A DNA stretch of 40,189 nt from Candidatus Lindowbacteria bacterium RIFCSPLOWO2_12_FULL_62_27. Lineage in GTDB: Bacteria; Lindowbacteria; 2-12-FULL-62-27. This document shows, piece after piece, positions 13,651 to 21,242 of the stretch. Below the pieces are notes generated by a model, which saw nothing but the letters and a program-made list of their open reading frames with translations, made no database searches and was not told where the DNA came from. The stretch's first letter is position 1. Each line of letters opens with the position of its first letter. Location of the stretch: the NCBI GenBank assembly GCA_001784175.1, contig MFPR01000038.1, forward strand, positions 1 to 40,189, written 5' to 3'. The translations under genes and the position numbers were made by a program.

Positions 13651-14193
13651 TCAGAAGGGTTTCTTGATGAGCCCCCGCCGAAGCAATTCCTCTTTCATGA
13701 TCTTTCGCTCGCGCCGCGCGTATTGCTTGTAATTCTCGCCATGTTCCTTCAATAGTTCCTGGTCTGACATCTCCCGGATGACCTTCATGAATCCCTCCGG
13801 GCTGGGCAGGTCCACCGGCGGGATGGCCGATGGATGGGGAGGTTCCACGAGTTTGGTCCTGCTCACCGGCTCCCACTCGTCCCAGTCCGTATGTTTCACC
13901 ATATCCTCGCCGCTCACCTCGCCGGATTGGATCATCTCCGCAAGCGCGCCCCTCGCAAACGGCCCGAGGATGGCCCCCGAACCCTCCAGCCGCACCATCC
14001 AGCCGACGCTCGGCGGAAGCTCCACGGGAACGCCACTCCACAAAAAGGAGAGCTCCGGGAAATCCTGGGCGCCACGCCATTCCTCCGTGCCCTCCCGGCA
14101 CAACCTCGTCTCCGGCCGGATGAACTCGGACAACTGCTCCGGAAGATACGGGCCGTAGAGTTTGTCGTCCACCCACGCGTACCATCGGTTCAT
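13651..14193 (-). CDS. Tandem GYF_2-like (DUF4339-type) domain protein
   Basis: The 180-residue soluble protein has two related segments. Residues 3-52 read RWYAWVDDKLYGPYLPEQL and end in EEWRGAQDFPEL. Residues about 64-113 read GWMVRLEGSGAILGPFARG and end in WDEWEPVS. The pattern of an aromatic start, GP, an amphipathic helix and a closing W fits GYF_2-type modules, which are thought to bind peptides. The remainder is charged and helical (YKQYARRERKIMKEELLRRG). No signal peptide or membrane segment is seen. It lies 37 nt downstream of the transferase gene and is probably co-transcribed with it. Its function is unknown. Confidence 0.7.
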   Translation of the reverse strand: MNRWYAWVDDKLYGPYLPEQLSEFIRPETRLCREGTEEWRGAQDFPELSFLWSGVPVELPPSVGWMVRLEGSGAILGPFARGALAEMIQSGEVSGEDMVKHTDWDEWEPVSRTKLVEPPHPSAIPPVDLPSPEGFMKVIREMSDQELLKEHGENYKQYARRERKIMKEELLRRGLIKKPF

Positions 14194-14230
14194 CTTTGTT
14201 TCGCCAGCCTACGCCGAAATGCCGGCGCTG

Positions 14231-14911
14231 TCAACAAAATCCCGCGCGCCGCAGGTCCTTCAAGGTGTCGATGTCATACCATGGATCCAGGATCGCCGCG
14301 CGAATCCGCCGCCGGATCGCGCGTTCGAGGGTCATTCGAAACACGGTGGGACCGCCCCAGCGGATCCGATAAAACAGGTCCCGGCCGGCCTTCCGAAATC
14401 CTGCGCGCGTCAGCCCGATCAGATAATATCCGCCGTCCTCCGCGGGCCCCAGCACGAGGTCGTGGTCGCGGAGCCGCGCCGCCGCTCGCCGGATGAATCC
14501 CGCCGGCAACGTGGGACTATCGCTGCCGATCAGAATCACGGACGGCGATTCGGCCAGCATCTCAGCGAACGCCCAACGCATCCGCGCGCCCAGCGTCCGG
14601 CCCCTCTGGCGGGACATGACGCCACGAATCCCAAACCGCAACCGCAGCCGCCGCTCCGCGCCGGCCGGATCAGCGCCTCCGGCGCCCCAAGTGCCGGCGT
14701 CTCCGACGCCGGCCGGCGTGTAAAACACGCGCCACGCCAGCCCCGCGCGCCCGGCCAGCCGCAGCGTTGCGTGGACGAACCCCTCATACAGATCGCACGC
14801 GCGCCCCTCGCCGACCTCCCGGGCCAGCCGCCGCTTGACCCGGCCGGGCACGGGCTCCCGCACGAACACGCCAAGCGCGACGCCCCCCACGCCCGCGGGC
14901 GCGCGGGGCAT
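14231..14911 (-). CDS. TIGR04282/DUF2064-type glycosyltransferase-like protein
   Basis: The 226-residue protein matches the family often found near radical-SAM/selenodomain genes. It has an N-terminal LGVFVREPVPGRVKRRLA, a central LIGSDSPTLPAGF, and DLVLGPAEDGGYYLIGL, corresponding to the nucleotide-sugar transferase fold with its acidic metal site. I chose ATG 14911; upstream in-frame ATG codons lie inside a CACGAAC repeat. The 46-bp element is inserted antisense in a surface loop (about residues 66-81, giving GVGDAGTWGAGGADP). The substrate is unknown. The gene follows a repeat-filled 282-bp gap after uvrC and precedes the GYF_2-like gene. Confidence 0.82.
   Translation of the reverse strand: MPRAPAGVGGVALGVFVREPVPGRVKRRLAREVGEGRACDLYEGFVHATLRLAGRAGLAWRVFYTPAGVGDAGTWGAGGADPAGAERRLRLRFGIRGVMSRQRGRTLGARMRWAFAEMLAESPSVILIGSDSPTLPAGFIRRAAARLRDHDLVLGPAEDGGYYLIGLTRAGFRKAGRDLFYRIRWGGPTVFRMTLERAIRRRIRAAILDPWYDIDTLKDLRRAGFC
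14669..14714 (+). repeat. 46-bp double-hairpin element, copy B (in the transferase gene)
   Basis: It is identical to copies A and C except for its first base (A instead of G). It lies on the strand opposite to the gene, so the gene reads its complement, which gives GVGDAGTWGAGGAD. The left flank CCGGCCGG also resembles the flanks of copies A and D. Confidence 0.88.
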
Positions 14912-14929
14912 TACAAGACGGCGGGAAAA

Positions 14930-14984
14930 CATTGGCCACGAACGAACACGAACGAACACGAACTTGCACGAACAAAAACGTTTT
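14930..14984. repeat. CACGAACGAA short tandem repeat, copy 1
   Basis: After ATTGGCCACGAACG the unit ACACGAACGA repeats with small variations. The opening matches the second locus at 23143-23190 (GGGAAA-C-CATTGGCCACGAACG). It lies just upstream of the transferase start and fills part of the 14912-15193 gap. Confidence 0.75.
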
Positions 14985-15021
14985 CCCAGGGGGATGAAAT
15001 ATCAGAAGACATCGTCTGATC

Positions 15022-15121
15022 CCCTCTCCCCCGAAGGGGGAGAGGGTCAGGGTGAGGGGGTTCTTCGGCGCCAGAATGGCCACCCTCACCCCGGCCCTCT
15101 CCCGCCAAAGGCGGGAGAGGG
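15022..15121. repeat. Bipartite CCCTCTCCC palindromic element (intergenic copy)
   Basis: Two strong hairpins, CCCTCTCCCCC-GAA-GGGGGAGAGGG (15022-15046) and CCCTCTCCCGCC-AAA-GGCGGGAGAGGG (15095-15121), are separated by GGGTGAGGG and CACCCTCACC, which are themselves complementary. The whole 100-bp unit can fold into a cruciform-like structure. The same architecture occurs inside a gene at 30169-30274. Confidence 0.85.
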
Positions 15122-15156
15122 GGGAAATCCAGGAGACGGCGCATCAAATTTCCAGT

Positions 15157-15196
15157 CTGTGCGCTTCAGCGCACAGTGATTGAACACCGCTGTTCA
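15157..15196 (-). terminator. Two hairpins at the 3' end of uvrC, possible weak terminator
   Basis: An 8-bp stem (CTGTGCGC, loop of 4, GCGCACAG; 15157-15176) follows a 6-bp stem that overlaps the stop codon (TGAACA-CCGC-TGTTCA; 15181-15196). No good U-run follows on the minus strand, so this could be a processing or stabilising structure rather than a terminator. Confidence 0.35.
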
Positions 15197-16963
15197 CCGA
15201 ATTTCTCGAGGAGCGGGTCCGGGCGCGGGCCGGCCCGGCTCGGCCCGGGCCAGCATTTTTCGGCAGGCCCGGGTGGAGAGCAGGCGGCGGCTGAAGCGGT
15301 GGGCCTCGTCGCGGATCCGCTGGAGGAGCTGAAGCGCGGGGTCCGTTTTTCGGAGCCGAACGACCCCCCCATCCTCGAGGACGATCAGCTCCTCCTCCTT
15401 GGCCAAGCCTACGATTTCGAATCGGAGATTTTGGATTTTCGATTTTAGATTTTGGATTGTGGAGCCAGAGTTCCTGAGGGGTGAAGACGGCGGAGAAGCA
15501 GGAGCACACGGCAGCGCCAGGGCTTTGCGGGCGGCGCGGACGTGGCCCAGGCCGCCGTCGACGAGGATCAAGTCGGGCGCCGCCGGCGATTCCTCCTCGA
15601 GGGCGCGCCGGATCGAGCGCCGGACCAGTTCCTCCATCGCCGCGTAGTCGTCCTTGATTTCCAGGGTCTGCAGGCCGAAGGAGCGGTACAGCGATTTGTC
15701 CGGCTTGCCGCGCCGGAACACCACCCGGGCGCCGGTGACGATGGCCGGGCCGAGGTTGGCGACGTCATAGCCGTGAATGCACTCGGGCCGGCGCGCGAGC
15801 TGCAATTTTTCACGCACGCGGTCCAGTACCTCCTCCGCCTGCGGGTCGGCGCGCTCGTAGAGTCTGGCCCGCGCGTTTTTCTCCGCCAGATCCAGAAGAT
15901 CATGCGCGTATCCCCGGCCCGGGGACCACAGCCGCACGGGATGGCCGGACCGTTCGGCCAGCCACCGCTTCAGGCTCGACATGTCCGGCGGTTCGGCCTT
16001 GATCGCGATTTCCCGGGGCACGCCGCCCGGCAGTTTGTAGTATTCCATCAGAAACTGGCCCAGCGCCTCCGGCTCGGATCCGCCGCCGGCCGGAAAGACA
16101 AATCCGGAGCTTCCGGTGATGTGACCCTTTCGGACTTTGAACACGCAAAAACAGATTCGGGCGCGGTTCGGATCGGACACGAACGACACGGCGTCCATGT
16201 CGCGGGCGCGCGCGGTCGCCGCGCGCTGTTTCTCCGACAGTTCCCGGAGGGCCGCGATCCGGTCGCGGCAGAGCGCCGCGAGCTCGTAGGATTTCGACGC
16301 CGAGGCGGCGCGCATGCGCGATTGTTGGTCCCTCAGAAGCGCCTCGTAGTCTCCGCGCAAAAAGCGTTCCGCCTGCGCGGCCTGCACGGCATACTCGGCC
16401 TTGGACACCAAACACTCGCACGGGCCGTCACAGCGCTTGATGAAATACTGGAGGCACAGGGGCGGACTTTTCCTTCCTTCCACGAGCTTTCGCTTGCACG
16501 TGCGGATCTTGAAGAACCGGTGGACCATGTCGAGGATCCGGCGCACGTTGAATCCCGACACGTACGGCCCGAAATACCGGGCGCCGCGCGCCGTGTCGTC
16601 CTCGATCCGGCGCGTGAGAACGATCCGCGGGAAGTCGCCCGCCGTGATTTTGATGTAGGGATAGCGCTTGTCGTCGCGAAAGACGATATTGAACGGCGGC
16701 CGGTGTTCCTTGATGAGCGTGTACTCGAGCATGAGGGCCTCGTACTCGGACGCGCAGATCAGCGTTTCGAGCCGCGCGGCCCGGGCCAGGAAGTAGCGTG
16801 TCTTGTCCGGCGCCTGCGCGGAAAAATAATTGGCCAGCCGGTCGCGCAACCGGGCGGCCTTGCCCACATACAGGACCCGGCCCGCCGCGTCCTTGAACCA
16901 ATAGACGCCGGGCAGACGGGGCGCCGACCGGGCGATGTCCTGAAGAGGCGTGGTGGGTTTGAT
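15194..16963 (-). CDS. uvrC: UvrC excinuclease subunit, C-terminally truncated, no standard start codon
   Basis: UvrC makes both incisions in nucleotide excision repair. The GIY-YIG nuclease (LPGVYWFKDAAGRVLYVGKA), the UVR domain (about 195-250) and the RNase H-like C-terminal nuclease (YDVANLGP, LILVDGGLGH, IRDEAHRF) are recognisable, with both Asp and the His of the second active site. From the last in-frame stop (the gcvPB TAA) to the GIY motif there is no ATG, GTG or TTG; the first codon after that stop is ATC (16963), used here. The first standard start, GTG 16867, would delete the GIY half. The helix-hairpin-helix domain after DEAHRF is missing, replaced by a short Ala/Pro/Arg tail. About 30 extra residues containing a repeat lie before the VGLAKEEE strand. 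It may be active but atypical, or decaying. Confidence 0.8.
   Translation of the reverse strand: MKPTTPLQDIARSAPRLPGVYWFKDAAGRVLYVGKAARLRDRLANYFSAQAPDKTRYFLARAARLETLICASEYEALMLEYTLIKEHRPPFNIVFRDDKRYPYIKITAGDFPRIVLTRRIEDDTARGARYFGPYVSGFNVRRILDMVHRFFKIRTCKRKLVEGRKSPPLCLQYFIKRCDGPCECLVSKAEYAVQAAQAERFLRGDYEALLRDQQSRMRAASASKSYELAALCRDRIAALRELSEKQRAATARARDMDAVSFVSDPNRARICFCVFKVRKGHITGSSGFVFPAGGGSEPEALGQFLMEYYKLPGGVPREIAIKAEPPDMSSLKRWLAERSGHPVRLWSPGRGYAHDLLDLAEKNARARLYERADPQAEEVLDRVREKLQLARRPECIHGYDVANLGPAIVTGARVVFRRGKPDKSLYRSFGLQTLEIKDDYAAMEELVRRSIRRALEEESPAAPDLILVDGGLGHVRAARKALALPCAPASPPSSPLRNSGSTIQNLKSKIQNLRFEIVGLAKEEELIVLEDGGVVRLRKTDPALQLLQRIRDEAHRFSRRLLSTRACRKMLARAEPGRPAPGPAPREIR
15427..15458. 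repeat. GATTTTGGATTTTC short repeat inside uvrC
   Basis: GATTTTGGATTTTCGATTTT and its continuation form a tandem of 7-8 base units. On the coding strand it gives IQNLKSKIQNLR, a peptide typical of this repeat type in other bacteria. It sits in a loop of UvrC between the DGG strand region and VGLAKEEE and is AT-rich against the surrounding GC-rich gene. Confidence 0.75.
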
Positions 16964-18358
16964 TTATTTCAATATCGGATGACGGGCGGCGCGGACATCG
17001 TCCACGCGCCGGACCGGCGTGCGAATCGGCGCGTCATGGAGGCGCTGCGGGTTGGTTTCGGCCTCGCGCAGGATGGTCTGCATCAGTTCCACGAAACGGT
17101 CGAGGGTTTCGCGGCGCTCGGTCTCCGTCGGCTCGATCATCAGCGCCTCCCGCACCAGCAGGGGGAAATAGACGGTGGGGGCATAGAGTCCCTCGTCGAG
17201 AATGCGTTTGGCGACGTCCATGGCCGACACGCCGAATTTGTCCTTGAGCGCGATCGCCGAGGCGACGAACTCGTGCATGCACCGGCCGTGGCCGTAGGGG
17301 ATGGGGAACATCGGCCGGAGTTTTTCCTGAAGATAATTGGCGTTCAGGACGGCGCCGAGGCTCACGCGCCGAATGCCTTCATCCCCGAGGAGACGCAAGT
17401 AGACCCAGGCTTTCAGGAGATTCAAAAAATTCCCGAACGCGCCGTGATACCGCCCGATCGACCGGCGGTCCGCCTCGGCCCATCCCCATGCGCCCTCCTC
17501 CCGTTTCAAAAAGGGGCCCGGCAAATACGGCGCCAAATGCGACTTGACCCCGATCGGGCCCGCGCCCGGGCCGCCGCCACCGTGCGGGATGGAGAAGGTC
17601 TTGTGAAGATTGACGTGGACCATGTCGAAGCCCATGTCGCCGGGCCGGACGCGTCCGAGGATCGCATTCAAGTTGGCGCCGTCGTAGTAGAGGAGGCCGC
17701 CGGCGTCATGCACCGCACGGGCGACATCCTCAATACATGTTTCGAACAGGCCGAGCGTATTGGGATTCGTCAACATGAGAACGGCCGTGCGGTTGGAGAC
17801 TTTCTGCCGCAGGTCCGCGAGATCCACGCGGCCGGTCGCATCCATCTTCACGACGACGACGGTGAGCCCCGACATCGCGGCGGAGGCCGGGTTGGTGCCG
17901 TGCGCGTTTTCCGGAACGAGGACTTCCGTGCGGTCCGTGTCGCCGCGCAGCCGGAAATACTGCCGGGCGGTTTTGAGCGCGCAAAGTTCCCCGTGCGCGC
18001 CGGCGGCCGGATAGAGACAGACGGCCTCCATGCCGGTCACCGCCGCGAGGTCCTGCTGAAGTTCCCCGAGCGCCTGCAGAACGCCTTGGACCTCGGAGTC
18101 CGGCTGCCAGGGATGGGCCTGGAGGAATCCGGGTTCGGACGCGACCGCCTCTCCAGCCTTCGGGCTGTATTTCATCGTGCAGGACCCGAGCGGGTAAAAA
18201 CTCGAATCGACACAGAGATTCTTGCGGGAGAGATTGACATGATGACGGACCAGGTCATTTTCGGGCAGCGCGTCCAACGCGAGCGGCGCGGCCCGGCGCG
18301 CATGGGCGGGCAAGGCGGGGATGCCGGAAGAAACAGCGGTATCAAACAGCCGGCTCAT
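16964..18358 (-). CDS. gcvPB: Glycine dehydrogenase (decarboxylating) subunit 2
   Basis: The 464-residue protein is the C-terminal half of the split P-protein, which decarboxylates glycine with pyridoxal phosphate and passes the aminomethyl group to GcvH. Visible motifs are SSFYPLGSCTMKYSP near the N terminus, ENAHGTNPASAAM, and HVNLHKTFSIPHGGGGPG, where Lys253 is the expected cofactor-binding lysine. The gene overlaps gcvPA by 4 nt (ATGA) and ends in TAA directly followed, in the same reading frame, by the uvrC coding sequence. Confidence 0.96.
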   Translation of the reverse strand: MSRLFDTAVSSGIPALPAHARRAAPLALDALPENDLVRHHVNLSRKNLCVDSSFYPLGSCTMKYSPKAGEAVASEPGFLQAHPWQPDSEVQGVLQALGELQQDLAAVTGMEAVCLYPAAGAHGELCALKTARQYFRLRGDTDRTEVLVPENAHGTNPASAAMSGLTVVVVKMDATGRVDLADLRQKVSNRTAVLMLTNPNTLGLFETCIEDVARAVHDAGGLLYYDGANLNAILGRVRPGDMGFDMVHVNLHKTFSIPHGGGGPGAGPIGVKSHLAPYLPGPFLKREEGAWGWAEADRRSIGRYHGAFGNFLNLLKAWVYLRLLGDEGIRRVSLGAVLNANYLQEKLRPMFPIPYGHGRCMHEFVASAIALKDKFGVSAMDVAKRILDEGLYAPTVYFPLLVREALMIEPTETERRETLDRFVELMQTILREAETNPQRLHDAPIRTPVRRVDDVRAARHPILK

Positions 18359-19707
18359 CTATTTCCGCTTTTCTCAATTTCTGAAAGCAGCCACTCGACG
18401 TCGGACTCGGTTCTCCGTTCAGTGAACGATACCAGGTAGGTATGCGGCAGGTCGGAATAATACTTGTGCAGATCCAGAACCGGCAGATGATCGAGTTTGC
18501 ATTTCGCGCGGATGGCCACTTCGAAGAGCGACGCCGAGCCGAAGGCCGGGCCGGCCACCCGATCGAGCCGCCGCAGTCCGTCCAGAAACTGCTCCATCCG
18601 CGCCGCCGACGTTTCCGCCACCGCGCGCAGGCCGGCGGCGCCCAGAAGCCGCACGTACGCGCCGGCGTAGATCGCGCAGAGCGTGTGGTTGGTGCAAATG
18701 TTGGACGTCGCCTTTTCGCGCCGGATGTGCTGTTCGCGCGTCTGGAGCGTGAGGCAGTACGCCTCCTGGCCCAGCGCGTCCAGCGTCTTGCCGACGAGCC
18801 GGCCGGGCAGGCGGCGCAGATATTTTTCGCGCGCGGCGAACACGCCCAGCGCAAGCCCACCATAGACCATGGGCAGGCCCAGGGACTGCCCCTCGGCGAC
18901 GGCGATGTCCGCGCCGACTTCGCCGGGCGCCGCGAGGACCGAGAGCGACGCCGGCTCGAAGATATGGACAAACCCCGCGCCGATTGTGTGCGCGGCCGCG
19001 GCGAGCGACCTCATGTCTTCGATCACGCCGAACAGGTTCGGATTCTGGGCGATGACGGCGATCACCGGCGACCGATCATCCGGCCGGAACATCTCCGGGT
19101 TCGTCCGGCCTTCCCCTGAAACAAACGGAATTTCGACCAGGCGCAGCGGCAGGTCCGAAAGATAGGTTCGAAGCACCGCGCGGTAATGCGGATGGACCGC
19201 GGTTGAAGCGTACACCGTGCCCGATTTATGTTCCGACGCGCCGAACAGACACAGCACGGCCTCGGCCAGCGCGGTGGCGCCGTCATAGAGCGACGCGTTG
19301 GCGACGTCGAGCCCGGTCAGCGCGCAGATGGCCCGCTGGTATTCGAAAAGCCCCTGCAGAATTCCCTGGGACGCCTCCGCCTGATAGGGCGTGTACGCCG
19401 AGTAATAATCGGTCCGGCGCAGAATCGTCTCCACCAGCGCCGGCGGTACCATGCGATCGTAGAACCCGGCGCCCAAAAAGGTCGGGCGATCCAGCCGCGT
19501 TTTCCGCGCGAGCGCCGAGCCTTCCGCCAAAATTCCGTTCTGCGATCTGGCGCTCCGGCCGAGGAGCGGACGGGAACATAGAAGATGTTTGGGAATTTCA
19601 GCGAAGACGTCCTCCGGTTGGGACAGGCCGATGGACCTGGCCATCGACTCCATTTCGGAATCCGTATGCGGGACGAACCCCACGCCTTGCGCGCCTTGGT
19701 CAGCCAT
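18355..19707 (-). CDS. gcvPA: Glycine dehydrogenase (decarboxylating) subunit 1
   Basis: The 450-residue protein is the N-terminal half of the split P-protein. The opening FVPHTDSEMESMARSIG, then FLGAGFYDRMVP, YTPYQAEASQGILQ and NASLYDGATALAEA are typical of GcvPA. It works with GcvPB as a heterotetramer to release CO2 from glycine. ATG 19707 gives about eight residues before the usual start of the family. It lies 25 nt after gcvH and overlaps gcvPB. Confidence 0.96.
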   Translation of the reverse strand: MADQGAQGVGFVPHTDSEMESMARSIGLSQPEDVFAEIPKHLLCSRPLLGRSARSQNGILAEGSALARKTRLDRPTFLGAGFYDRMVPPALVETILRRTDYYSAYTPYQAEASQGILQGLFEYQRAICALTGLDVANASLYDGATALAEAVLCLFGASEHKSGTVYASTAVHPHYRAVLRTYLSDLPLRLVEIPFVSGEGRTNPEMFRPDDRSPVIAVIAQNPNLFGVIEDMRSLAAAAHTIGAGFVHIFEPASLSVLAAPGEVGADIAVAEGQSLGLPMVYGGLALGVFAAREKYLRRLPGRLVGKTLDALGQEAYCLTLQTREQHIRREKATSNICTNHTLCAIYAGAYVRLLGAAGLRAVAETSAARMEQFLDGLRRLDRVAGPAFGSASLFEVAIRAKCKLDHLPVLDLHKYYSDLPHTYLVSFTERRTESDVEWLLSEIEKSGNR

Positions 19708-19732
19708 CGCGGTCAGCCGCTCCGGGCCTGCC

Positions 19733-20119
19733 TCACTTGCCGCTGTTGATGTGTTTTTCGTACTCTTGCGGCGAAAGGAGAGACGACGCGTCGGAGGGAC
19801 TCTTGACTTCGATCTCCATCATCCAGCCCCGGCCGTAGGGGTCCGAATTGACCAGTTCCGGCGTCGCCGCAAGGTCCGCGTTCACGCGGGTGACTTTGCC
19901 GGACACCGGCGCGTAAATGTCGGAAACGGCCTTGACCGATTCGATCGACGCCAGTACGTCCGACTGTTTGGCCTCTTTGCCCGGCGCCGGAAGGTCCACA
20001 TAGACGACGTCGCCGAGCTGGTCGGCGGCAAACTGCGTGATGCCGACGACGCCGACGCTGCCGGTCAGCCGCAGCCACTCATGCTCCTTGGTGAATTTCA
20101 AATCCGCGGGCGCACCCAT
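19733..20119 (-). CDS. gcvH: Glycine cleavage system H protein
   Basis: The 128-residue lipoyl carrier shuttles the aminomethyl group between P- and T-proteins. The N terminus FTKEHEWL and the lipoylation site ESVKAVSD (Lys63) are canonical, followed by APVSGKVTRVN and a C-terminal WMMEIEV. A good ribosome binding site, GGGAGG, lies 8 nt before ATG 20119. The gene follows gcvT by 16 nt. Confidence 0.97.
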   Translation of the reverse strand: MGAPADLKFTKEHEWLRLTGSVGVVGITQFAADQLGDVVYVDLPAPGKEAKQSDVLASIESVKAVSDIYAPVSGKVTRVNADLAATPELVNSDPYGRGWMMEIEVKSPSDASSLLSPQEYEKHINSGK

Positions 20120-20135
20120 GGATGCATCCTCCCTT

Positions 20136-21242
20136 TCACGCCGGATGCCCTTTCACCCGGCCTTTGACGAATCTCCGTGATACCTGCCGCACCGGAATTT
20201 CCTTCCCGCGGCCTTTCACGGCCAGCGCCGCGTCCGGCGGAACGGCGACATCGACCGATCCGAATCCGATGCTGCGGCCCAGGGTCTTTGAGAATACGCC
20301 GCTCGTCACCTGCCCGACCTCGCGGCCGTCCAGGACGATCACGTGGCCGTGGCGGATCAGCGCCGATGGATCGGTCCCCGCGTCCAATCCTGTGAGCCGG
20401 CGGCGAGGGGCGCGGGTCTTGAGCGCCTCGGCGCCCCAGTACCCGCCGGCGGGCGACACGGCGAATTTCAGTCCGCACTCGAATGGACTGACGGTCTCAT
20501 CCATGTCCGAGCCATAGAGACTGTAGCCGGCTTCGACGCGCAATACGTCGCGCGCGCCCAATCCACAGGGAGCGACACTACCAGCTTTTAAAAGCCATTG
20601 CCACATTTTTTCGGCCTGGGCGTTCGGCGCCACCAGTTCAAATCCGTCCTCGCCCGTGTAGCCGGTCCGGGAAATCCACACGGGTCCGAGGCCTGTCCAT
20701 TCCATGTCGGCGCCGCCGAAATACGGGATCGCGGCCACGGTCGAATACGGCGATCCCGTAGCCGGCGGCCGAACGACGGCCGACAGGATCGACTCGGCCT
20801 TCGGCCCCTGCACCGCGATCATGACGGTGGCGTCGGACCGGTCGCGGGCGCGGCCTCCGCGCGCCTCGATCCATCGGAGGATTTTGTCGCGGTTGGAGGC
20901 GTTGACCACCAATAGAAAATCTCCGGAGACTTTCCGGTACAGGATCACATCATCGAGAATTCCGCCCGACTCGTTGAGGACCAGCCCGTATCGGCCGAGC
21001 GCGGGCCGGATGTCTGAAACGCGGCAGGTCAGCAGGCGCGAGAGAAACGGCTCGGCCTCCGCCGGAAACTCCAGACGGCCCATGTGGGAGACGTCGAACA
21101 TGCCGCAGGCGGTTCGAACCGCGGCGGTCTCGTCATAGATTCCGCGATAGAAAATCGGCATGTCGTATCCGGCGAATCCCGCACGACGGGCCTGCAGGGC
21201 GGCGTGCTGGTCGAAGAGGGGGGTGTGGCGCAGGTCGTCCAT
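20136..21242 (-). CDS. gcvT: Glycine cleavage system T protein (aminomethyltransferase)
   Basis: The 368-residue protein transfers the methylene group from aminomethyl-GcvH to tetrahydrofolate and releases ammonia. The sequence has TPLFDQHAALQARRAGFAGYDMP, MFDVSHMGR, NESGGILDDVI with the catalytic-region Asp, and YTGEDGFEL. Its ATG overlaps the stop of the upstream fusion gene as TGATG, so translation is probably coupled. Confidence 0.96.
   Translation of the reverse strand: MDDLRHTPLFDQHAALQARRAGFAGYDMPIFYRGIYDETAAVRTACGMFDVSHMGRLEFPAEAEPFLSRLLTCRVSDIRPALGRYGLVLNESGGILDDVILYRKVSGDFLLVVNASNRDKILRWIEARGGRARDRSDATVMIAVQGPKAESILSAVVRPPATGSPYSTVAAIPYFGGADMEWTGLGPVWISRTGYTGEDGFELVAPNAQAEKMWQWLLKAGSVAPCGLGARDVLRVEAGYSLYGSDMDETVSPFECGLKFAVSPAGGYWGAEALKTRAPRRRLTGLDAGTDPSALIRHGHVIVLDGREVGQVTSGVFSKTLGRSIGFGSVDVAVPPDAALAVKGRGKEIPVRQVSRRFVKGRVKGHPA

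Noticed and set aside
16051-16100. Further copy of the 46-bp element in uvrC (CAGCGCCTCCGGC)
   Set aside because: Only the first 13 bases agree and the second hairpin is absent. It is likely a chance match in GC-rich coding sequence.
15542-18439. Plus-strand open frame of about 965 codons opposite uvrC and gcvPB
   Set aside because: Both minus-strand genes have unmistakable family motifs, and the antisense product has none.
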